Below, piece by piece: positions 55,384 to 64,000 of a stretch of DNA of 64,000 bases. Position 1 is the stretch's first letter. Each line of letters starts with the position of its first letter. The notes beneath the pieces are model-generated. The model was given only the letters and a program-made list of their open reading frames with translations. It made no database searches and was not told the origin of the DNA. This DNA is from Crambe crambe (taxonomy: Eukaryota > Porifera > Demospongiae > Poecilosclerida > Crambeidae), in assembly GCA_963924555.1 (NCBI GenBank), contig OZ004585.1, positions 7,642,556 to 7,706,555 on the forward strand, given 5' to 3'. The position numbers and the translations under genes were made by a program.

Positions 55384-55755
55384 TGATCAAGGGCCAAGGG
55401 AGTGAAGTAGGAATAGTATCTCGTACTTGATGATGGGTAAGGGTCACTTCACTAAGTTCACTCTCTTGCATGCAGTTATAATACATATTCCAGCTAGATT
55501 TTTGGGCCATACTGCTTCGATGCTGCAGTACTTGGTTTTCATAATGAAGCTGCAGTTATAATAGCATCCCTACTTCACATTTTTATTTCGAAGAAATTTT
55601 TTGCATTCACTTGTTTTAAGGAAGATATAGCAACTTTTATTTTTCAGCTAAAAAAATGCAATTTATAGGCAAGTATCTAAAAAGGTGTTGCTTGCAATTT
55701 GCATGCAAATTTTCATAGCTACCACAAAGATCAATGATATTTCTCTCTCCTTCAG
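55384..55755. other. spacer upstream of Cys-rich gene copy 1
   Basis: From about 55614 the sequence is homologous to 61702 onward. The first exon of the Cys-rich gene should be here but could not be fixed. A short hydrophobic frame (LLAICMQIFIAT at about 55690-55725) is a candidate signal peptide. Confidence 0.35.
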
Positions 55756-56675
55756 CCCTTCAAACCCAAAGTTGTTGCGCAAGTAGCACGATAGTATGCG
55801 GTGATAAAGACTGGGATCGCATTTATACTTGCTGCAGACATCAAGACACAAAAGATCACACTTTTACACCTGTACTCTGCTGTACAGCTGCAGTTTATTT
55901 ACCTGGACAGGGGCAGAAGACTCGCCTACAATTAAGAGATGACGCCGAATTTGTGTATTCACGATCACTAACACAGCTGCTGAGAGAAAGACATCACAAA
56001 AGCAGGCTCGTCACTGGTCGGGAAGGAAGTCGAAGAGAAAGAATTATTTTGTCAGGTATTAAAGGTATCATGTTAAATTTAATATCATAGCTAGACTAGC
56101 TAAATCTCAGTTAACACTGACTGAATGCATGGCAATTTCAGTTTCTGAAACTGGTACCGTATGCATGTCATGTCATTGTGAGAATAGAAGCTGGGCTTGA
56201 GCATGCCAGTTGAAAGGGTATGCATTTGTGACAGTCAAGGGTAGAAATCAAACGTTATTCACACTTTCTACTTTTGAAAAAAAAAGTTTGAAAGACAGTT
56301 TGAAAAAAAAAGTTTGAAAGACAGAAAATTTATCGTAAAGCATCAGTGATGACAAAAGTAAACTTTGACCAAAACGTGAATAACATTTGATTTCTACCCT
56401 CACTATCACCTTTACAAAAATTAATATCTAGCCTTTTCCCTCCTCCCTCACTGCTTTGTATGTATGCAGGATTAAGGCCACAACATGGAGAGAGTGATTC
56501 ATACAACTTGCAGCGAGCTTTGCCTGAGAATGGTACTGATGCACGAGAGTTAGAAGTGGGAAAGACTCTTGACGATAGCGTCAAAACGTTCACTTGCTGT
56601 TCCCCAAACTATTCTATTCATCTAGATACGGACTATGATGTAATAGTATTTCCCAATGCAGAGTATGGTAATTAA
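55756..56675 (+). CDS. Cys-rich probable extracellular protein, copy 1 (partial)
   Basis: Two exons joined in phase 1: 55756-56055 (acceptor TTCTCTCTCCTTCAG) and 56470-56675 (acceptor TGTATGCAG). Exon 1 has paired cysteines (SCCAS, TCCRHQ, LCCTAAVYLPGQ) and a basic C-terminal part (RLVTGREGSRRER). Exon 2 has another pair (TFTCCSPNYSIHLDTDYD) and ends EYGN-stop, unless the donor G|GTAATT at 56668 is used. The paired cysteines and lack of cytoplasmic motifs suggest secretion. No family recognised. Copy 2 at 61.8 kb keeps the frame with in-frame indels, so the coding call is supported. Confidence 0.55.
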
Positions 56676-57563
56676 TCTGTTCTTATAATCATGTCAATTG
56701 TGTCAATCTGTTCCATCCATTTCACTTGTGATGATGATGATGATTGTTATGTAATAAAACAAAGTATGACATAGTGTATTATTATACTCCCATGGTCCAT
56801 GGCATATGTAATAAGATGCCACAGATAAAAGATCTTACAAAGTGAGTAAATAAATGTCTGCACTGATCCTGCAATCCTTGCATGCAAAATCATAATTCTG
56901 TAAGACAGTAATTTACATCACTGAAGGTCAAAACTGGCTTTGATGTTCCCTTATTGTATCCAGACAAAATCATCATACATAAGTATAAACATGTAGTAGA
57001 GAATATGAAACCACATGCATGCAGATGGAAAGTCACATAATATTATTATGGAAACATGAAATCACTTTAACATGCAAAGATGGATTTCCTGTATCCCTCC
57101 CACTGCCAGAATATTGAACCTCTACTTGACATCATCGCTCTCTGGTTTCCTATAGATAAAATATTGTCCATTTGAGGACGACAGACAGACAGACAGACAT
57201 TGGTCAAGAAACACTAGAAATTGAGTAAAACAGCTTTTCCTCTCAGTTATCACTCTCTGATAAGTCACACTCACTGGTGGATTTAGAGTATAGGTTCGTA
57301 GGGTTCGGACAAACCCCCTTTTTTCCAGATCTTAGAACGCTTGCTAATCTCCCTCGAAGGATGAGCCTTCCTCGTGGACTAGTAGGGCGGGCACACAAGA
57401 TTAGTGGACTAGATATTATTTCTTTTCAATACTTAGATGCTCAGGATCACGAATCACACTGCTGCACATGTAAAGCTCCCATATGCCCCCCCCCCCCCCA
57501 TGTTCTCCTTAAGTGGTTCTGCCAATATATATATACACACCAAAGGATTGTTAACTTCCTTAC

Positions 57564-57693
57564 TTATTCTCTATAGCCAGAAGTTTCAGGAAGAACACAG
57601 CAGCATCCTCATCAAACTGAGTCCCCAGAGACTGATGCTGGTCTGGTCCACGTGAGGCAAAGATCAGCGCCTTCACCAACTCCAAGAGAGAGT
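57564..57693 (-). pseudogene. orphan helical exon, possibly GBF1/Sec7-family-like
   Basis: The minus strand is open and strongly protein-like (SLLELVKALIFASRGPDQHQ, then DEDAAVFFLKLLAIEN), with a ATTCAG acceptor and GTAAGG donor. Just upstream, 57706-57739 (TLHEQLFTR, GTAAGT donor) would precede it, but the phases disagree by one base, suggesting loss of a G at the junction. The 'AVFxLxLL' stretch recalls large Arf-GEFs of the GBF1 type; this is a weak, memory-based match. Confidence 0.3.
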
Positions 57694-58378
57694 CTGAATG
57701 AAGGAACTTACTCTCGTGAATAGCTGTTCATGCAGGGTGACAGTCCTAAAAATAATGTGCAAATATGAGTAAATATTCTCTATAGGGGGTATTCACAGTT
57801 TACCTCCAATGTTAAAAAAATTCAGCCCCACTCCTCTCTATACTTACAGATGCATTTTACAGCTAGATTTAGCAACAGATTGAGTTCAGAGTTGCAGAAT
57901 GCTATTGTTCATTATGATAACAGTTGTCATTTTTGGAAAGAATGAAGCAGACGAACAGACTCTATGCTACAGACTATTATCTTCAGCATTAATAAAAAAC
58001 TTCCAGTGGAGCATGCTAGCTATGTTATGTTATGTTATGATAATGGTTGCCATTTTAGTCACTGGAAAGAATTAAGCAGACTACAGACTGTATGCTATAG
58101 ACTATTGTCTTCTGCACACTGATAAAAAAACTTCAGCATGCAATGTTATGTTATGATAATGGTTGCCATTTTAGACTAAAATAAGGAAAAAATAATAATA
58201 CAAATTTCACAATGTTGACAATAAGTCATAAGCCTTGCACCCATAATGTGAAGAACATGTTATGGGCTATTTAGTCCAGATACAAGTATTTCAAAGGGAG
58301 CCATCAGCGAAGCCCTTCAAGCCAGACTGTAGCCTCCTGGCCTGTCTGGGATGTCATGTCTGCATATGCTGGAAGTAA

Positions 58379-58557
58379 CTACAGTGGATTGCAGTGATCT
58401 TGCAACTTGAAATTCAGAACACCAAACGAATTTACATAGCCTCCTTTTAACCGACTTAATTGTGGCTTTAGAGTTGGGCTACTTAAAAAGGAAGCTATGT
58501 AAATTTTGGTTTGGTGTTCTGAATTTCATGTTGCAAGATCACTGCAATCCACTGTAG
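58379..58557. repeat. MITE with ~70-bp inverted arms
   Basis: CTACAGTGGATTGCAGTGAT at left and its complement at right (ATCACTGCAATCCACTGTAG). The arms pair over most of the 179-bp element around a short centre (TTAACCGACTTAATTGTGGC). Confidence 0.85.
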
Positions 58558-60042
58558 CTGGTGAGCATGAGCTAACCAATCTAGGTCAGTAGTGAAACAT
58601 GTTTTTTAAAATCTTTCTTATCTTGCAAGCAATCGTTATTCAAAAAAAAAATGGACGGCAATGGCCATTTTGACCACCACTTGGCAATTTCGGGCACCAC
58701 TCAAGTTATTTTAACTCATCATATTATTTTAGTTGCTATGACATTTTTGATGACCAAAGGACACTCTTTATTGTATAAAGTGGGCGTGGCAAAATGAATT
58801 TCAGCCACCATTCAAGAATCCTGGGCAGAACTCTGTGCATGACACCTCATTTTCCAAGGGTAAATGTGTCTGTATGCATTCCTGTAGGCAGTGTCAGTTG
58901 CTCCACCTGTTATGTAACTAATTGAAGCTGATAGGACATATCTGATTACCAAATGGAGCATGCTAATAGTCGTAATGTTGGTATTCTCAACCACACTGAA
59001 AACTGGAGGTTTTGAAATGCAGATTGAGATAGTGCTTGAATCATGCAGTTTCCACATTATGCTGTTTGAAATACCTTTCCTTTTATTATAACATCAGTTA
59101 TTACCAGTTGGATGGGAGGACAATCACAGATGATGAGAGGGATTAATTTCCCTGCCCATTGTGGCACCATACACGTATGTAGGATAATCTCAGAGACACA
59201 ATATCATTGTGGCTTGTCTTGAGAGAACTTTCTGTTTCACTCTCTTAGCATATCTTCTAGTCTATTTGCATTCACTTTGCCCTTCTAAAATTGAGAAAGT
59301 GCTCTCTGTACTAGTAATTGTAGTCAGAAAGCTATTAGGAGGCTCATTGATAGGCAGGGACTTCCTCTTTCTAGTTGTTAAGCCTTTAAGCCTTTTTTGG
59401 TCAAAAAAAACACCCACTATGGTATTAACTGGAAGGACATCCTAACCACATACAGATCTAGTGATATAATAATTATTATGTGTTGACAGAAAGGCATATA
59501 TATAAGATGAAACCACATGATCTCAACAAATAGAGCTGCCTTTCTCCGATGAGTAAGGGATGCTGTTCACCTCACAATGCATGACATACCAAGATGCAAA
59601 TCCACTGCGGCATTGACCGTATGCTGACCTAGTGATTCTCCCCACAGGAATTATCGGCACTGTATTGTTTACAACCTTATACATGTACTTATACAGCCCA
59701 AACCACATTGATAGGCAGGGACTTCCTCTTTGGTTAGATTGGATACTGATAGGTAGCACTGTATTGTTTACAACCTTATACATGTACTTATACAGCTCAA
59801 AGTGAAGGAACATTTTCAAACCACATTGCCCACACAATCTCGAAACGGAGAACGGAGCATCATACAGCTGTGCTGGCATTGAGACAACGACACCAGTCCT
59901 CATTCTTAGATTATGACACAAGGTCATAATTTCCATGTTTTTATTTTTGGTTTGATAATAATTATACAATGTCATCATGAAGTATCTGAAAGTTACTACA
60001 TCTATTCAGTGTTATTTTTTTATAAATCCTTGCTTTGGGCAG

Positions 60043-60227
60043 GTATGATGTGAGTAGAAATACCTACCAACCACTCATGCTTATGTTCAGTCAGGATACA
60101 CAAACCACTTACCTAACTACACATAACACCAGATGTGACCACTTGATTGACAACCTTATCAATATAACCTCCCATACGACTTATTTGACTGAAAATTGGT
60201 CAAGTGTACAACCTCTAAGTACAACAA
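60043..60227 (+). CDS. orphan exon, Thr-rich
   Basis: After a TTTGGGCAG acceptor the plus strand reads YDVSRNTYQPLMLMFSQDTQ…WSSVQPLSTTS to a strong GTGAGT donor (185 nt, phase 2 to 1). It contains NIT and NWS glycosylation sites. It could be a further exon of Cys-rich gene copy 1, since it lies in the segment that copy 2 lacks, but the phase does not join directly to 56667. Confidence 0.4.
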
Positions 60228-61701
60228 GTGAGTGTTAGGGACAAGCAAGAGAATGTGTTGTCCATGCAAGCAAAGCAAGCCCAGCTTGAGAAAATGGACT
60301 TATTTGAGCAAGTGTACATGGACCGTCTGCATTTCTCATTAATACTCATTATCCTAATATACAAATAGATATCGACAGATTTTATGTGGGGGGCATGTCA
60401 GCAAGCAATAATAAAAAATGCTTACTGTAGACAGAATAGATGTCTGAATGAGTGAAAGATGTACCTGGGAGAAAAGCTCCTCAACTTCCTTGTCCATATA
60501 AGGAATTCAAGAAACTGCATTCCTATAAACAGATACATCTGATTCAGTTGGACATACCTGGAATACACTTCACAGCAGCAGACCTTGCCTTTCCTTCACT
60601 AAACCACGCCCACATGATACACCCCTGAACTACTGGAGAGTAGGAAGAGGAGGGCCCAGATTCCTGCACGAAGGACAAGTAGCTGTAGAAGGAGGAGAGG
60701 ATGGAGGAATCACTAGGAAGGGGACTGCGCAAAGGACAAGTAGCTATAGAAAGAGGACAGGATGGAGGAATGAAACTTCTTTACAAAACAGAGACACTTT
60801 CCCAAAGTAAAAATGACGATCTAAAAGATAAAACTCCATGGGAGGGAGGGAAAGAGAGAATTCAGTTTGTTGGGCACAAGACGAAGTTGGTACATTCCTA
60901 CCAGAATACAGTAGGTAGTAAGCCACAGTGTAGCCATTATGTAAGTTTTGTGGGCATCCAGATGGAAGGACAGGAACTGTGACTGTGAACAAGCACCCAC
61001 AAGTGAGAAAATAAGGGAAAAGGACACTGTACACAGCTAGTGGCTTAAAAAATGCTAGCCTTCTTGTTACCTATGTTTGAACACACTGAGTAATACAATG
61101 TCTAACGAATACTCTGGGGAGCACCAACATTCCCATGCATTGAAATAGCATGAAGCAGCTATATGTCATATTTGGAGTTATGACTATCTGGAGAGATTTG
61201 CAAATTTGGCGATGATGGTTCTAAAAGAGAAACGGCATAAATTTAGCTCCCATTTCCCACTACAGAGATACCTTTATGGGAACTTCTAACATGCTATGTA
61301 TGGTACCATGAAAGAAAGGTCAACCAATATGATACCATCAGTGTCGTGAGGTCAACATTAGCAAGCACCATTACAAATGCCTAAAGGTCAGTCACCAGGC
61401 ATTTCAGTAGCAAGAATGTAAAAGTTAATAACTTGAATACAGATTTTGATAGCCAAGAGCCATATAATTATGCTTAAATGCGGAGGTGGGGGAAATAGCC
61501 AATGTTTACAATTAACATTCTTCTTATCGATCCGCGGTTACGAAAAATGTAAGGCACATGGCGTGCAATGGCATGCAGTCAATTGCGCAAATTGACGTTT
61601 TTTTACGCTCTACTTTATACCACGCCCCGCCCAGCGCCAATAATAATAAGAGGGAGAGGAAGCGCAGTTTACTAAGAAATTGTACAGCAAGTAATAAATT
61701 A
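60228..61701. other. spacer with a shared 3' segment and short tandem repeat
   Basis: 60662-60768 holds two ~50-bp copies of AGGACAAGTAGCTxTAGAAxGAGGA…GGATGGAGGAAT. 60963-61140 matches 63222-63411 near the end of copy 2. A minus-strand candidate exon at 60558-60624 (GCIMWAWFSEGKARSAAVKC) has good splice sites but no partners. 61580-61640 is GC-richer (CACGCCCCGCCCAGCGCC) and may be promoter sequence for copy 2. Confidence 0.4.
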
Positions 61702-61773
61702 TTTTAAGGAAGATATAGCAACTTTTATTTTTTCAGCTAAAAAAATGCAATTTATAGGCAAGTATCTAAAAAG

Positions 61774-62693
61774 GTGTTCCTTGCAATTTGCATGCAAATT
61801 TTCATAGCTACCACAAAGATCAATGATATTCTCTCTCCTTCAGCCATTCAAACCCAAAGTTGTTGCGCAAGTAACACGATAGTATGCGGTGATAAAGACT
61901 GGGATCGCATTTATACTTGCTGCAGACATCAAGACACAAAAGATCACACTTTTACACCTGTACTCTGCTGTACAGCTGCAGTTTATTTACCTGGACAAAG
62001 GCAGAAGACTCGCCTACAATTAAGAGATGACGCCGAATTTGTGTATTCACGATCACAGCTGAGAGAAAGACATCACATAAATATAAGCAGGCTCGTCACC
62101 GGTCGGGAAGGAAGTCGAAGAGAAAGAATTGTTTTGTCAGGTATTAAAGGTATCATGTTAAATTTAACACTGAATGCATGGCAATTTCAGTTTCTGAAAC
62201 GGGTACGGTGTGCATGTCATGCCATTGTGAGAATAGAACTAGAAGCTGGGCTTGAGCATGTCAGTTCCAAGGGTATGCATTTGTGACAGTCAAGGGTAGA
62301 AATCAAACATTATCTACTTTTGAAAAAAGAAGTTTTGAAAGGCAGAAAATTTATCATAAAGCATCAGTCATGACAAAAGTAAACTTTGATTAAAACATTT
62401 GATTGCTACACTCACTGTCACATTTGCAAAAATTAATATCTAGCCTTTTCCCTCCTCCCTCACTGCATTGTATGTAATATTATGCAGGATTAAGGCCACA
62501 ACATGGAGAGAGTGATTCACACGACTTGCAGCGAGCTTTGCCTGAGAATGGTACTGATGCAGGAGAGTTAGAAGTGGGAAAGACTCTTGACAATAGCATC
62601 AAAACGTTCACTTGCTGTTCCCCAAACTATTCTATTCATCTAGATACGGACTATGATGTAATAGTATTTCCCAATGCAGAGTATGGTAATTAA
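61774..62693 (+). CDS. Cys-rich probable extracellular protein, copy 2
   Basis: Exons 61844-62140 and 62488-62693 correspond to copy 1. Relative to copy 1, exon 1 differs by in-frame indels (SRSQLRERHHINISRLV against a longer SRSLTQLL… form; 297 against 300 nt), and a few residues change. If the intron before 61844 is not spliced, the frame extends up to Met 61774 (MFLAICMQIFIATTKIND), giving a plausible signal peptide that copy 1 has lost through one extra T. The second exon ends EYGN-stop or splices at 62686. Function unknown. Confidence 0.5.
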
Positions 62694-64000
62694 TCTGTTC
62701 TTATAATATCATGTCAATTGTGTCAATCTGTTCCGTTCGTTCCTTCCATTTCACTTGTGATGATAATGATTGTTATGTAACAAAACAAAGTATGACATAG
62801 TGTATTATTATACTCCCATGGTCCATGGTATATGTAATAAGATGAAAGATCTTACAAAGTGAGTATGTCTGCACTGATCCTGCAATCCTTGCATGCAAAA
62901 TCATAATTCTGTAAGACAGTAATTTAACATTGCTGAAGGTCAAAACTGGCTTTGATATTCCCTTATTGTATCCAGACAAAATCATCATACATAAGAAAAC
63001 ATGTAGTAGAGAATATGAAGACCACATGCAGATGGAAAGTCACATACTATACACAGTATGGAAACATGAAATCACTTTTACATGTGCATGTGTATATATA
63101 CCATTTCCTTCCCAGGGATTACTTCCTGCATGCACAGATTCCTTACTCTCCTTTGCTCCATGGATTTGCTATGCACTTTAAAGTAACGCTATTGAATGAC
63201 GATTTCCTGTATCCCCTCCAGGACAGGAACTGTGACTGTGAACAAGCACCCACAAGTGTGAAAATAAGAGAAAAGGAACATTGCACACAACTAGTGGCTT
63301 AAAAATGAATTTTACTATGCTAGCCTTCTTGCATTTGAGTACTACCTATGTTTGAACACACTAAGTAATACAATGTCTAACTAATACTCTGGGGAGCACC
63401 AACATTCCCACAAACCAATTACCAGCCATCTAAGGGTCTGTGGTAATAAGAGTTCTAGCACCAACATTCCCATGACCAGCTTATTGCATTTGCAGTAAGG
63501 AACCTACTCTATGCAATCAATTAGTGTATTGTGCTCCAATGATACTAACCAATGGTAATCCAAACACAGCTGAGAGATTTGCGATTGGTTATGACCACTC
63601 CCCCCCCTTGTGGGTTCAATATTACTATCACATAACTACTTTCTTGACCAATGAATCGAGAAAGGTACCGTGTTTAGGAGAGGGGTGAATTTGTAGAGGG
63701 ATATGATGAGATTTTCAAACACTTCCTTCAGCTCATAGTGAGCACTATCACTGAGCAGCCACAGATGCAGTTACGTACTACAGAGAATTAAAAAGTCAGT
63801 CAGTCTATTATTGACTGTATTACTCTCTCTTGATAACCATTGCAGATGGAATTGAATGACTTAGTATTGAACTATGCTTAATAGTAAACATTGGAGGGTG
63901 CGATAACATTATGATCCATCTGCACAATACTACACATGGTCAGTGATCAAGGAACATGTCTTCAAGAAGGATATTAGTTCATCTCCCCTACCAAGACTAG
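62694..64000. other. 3' flank of copy 2
   Basis: Homologous to 56676-57080 and then directly to 60963-61140, so copy 2 lacks the ~3.9 kb present in copy 1. A frame at 63223-63302 (DRNCDCEQAPTSVKIREKEH) after CCCCTCCAG could be a last exon, but it does not match the exit phase at 62685. Nothing was recognised after 63412. Confidence 0.4.

Larger units (their letters stand above)
56676..60042. other. region between the two Cys-rich gene copies
   Basis: Includes a (GACA)n tract at about 57181-57200, a C-run at 57487-57499, a piece resembling a common transposon end at about 57278-57330 (GTGGATTTAGAGTATAGGTT…), short imperfect repeats around ATAATGGTTGCCATTTTAG (58030-58175), and a word CATTGATAGGCAGGGACTTC present at both 59347 and 59707. 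No complete gene recognised. Confidence 0.4.

Noticed and set aside
59523-59978. 151-codon minus-strand frame with repeated LYKYMYKVVNNTV
   Set aside because: The repeat reflects a local DNA duplication (ACTGTATTGTTTACAACC); no splice sites, domain or conservation to support coding.

Overview
This is nuclear DNA of an animal. It has many short GT-AG introns (often 40-400 bp, one GC-AG), AT-rich intergenic DNA, microsatellites, foldback/MITE-like repeats and animal-type domains (SRCR, RAF kinase, Death, Roc-COR). The mix of compact genes with expanded death-domain and SRCR families suggests an early-branching invertebrate, most likely a sponge. That assignment is inference. All gene models were built by hand from reading frames, splice sites and intron phase.

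Layout. 1-7.2 kb: repeats, an isolated transmembrane exon (-) and a six-exon SRCR-type receptor (+, 2446-5198). 7.27-15.86 kb: a complete 22-exon cytosolic isoleucyl-tRNA synthetase (+) with no frame lesion in 3,687 coding bases, so lesions elsewhere are unlikely to be plain sequencing noise. 16.0-28 kb (-): a Roc-COR GTPase with a broken death-domain tail, a coiled-coil/proline-rich gene, and a decayed RAF-like kinase gene. 30-33 kb: a 50-bp minisatellite and a small single-pass membrane protein gene (-). 35.0-38.8 kb (-): a gene for a CARD-like domain followed by three tandem Death domains. 42.0-55.4 kb (-): a second copy of the 17.3-27.7 kb block (Roc-COR, coiled-coil gene, RAF pseudogene) with extra P/Q-rich and Death-domain exons. 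55.6-63.4 kb: two copies of a Cys-rich, probably extracellular gene (+), with orphan exons between them.

Main points. (1) The two copies of the coiled-coil gene differ far more in N-terminal exons than in the introns between them. Nearly all exon changes are amino-acid-changing and length changes are multiples of three, which looks like diversifying selection. (2) Four loci (Roc-COR A, Roc-COR B, their death-domain exons and the CARD-Death gene) form a death-fold signalling neighbourhood. (3) The two RAF copies decay in different ways: one has lost the kinase lysine and the DFG aspartate, the other keeps the lysine but has lost the catalytic exons.
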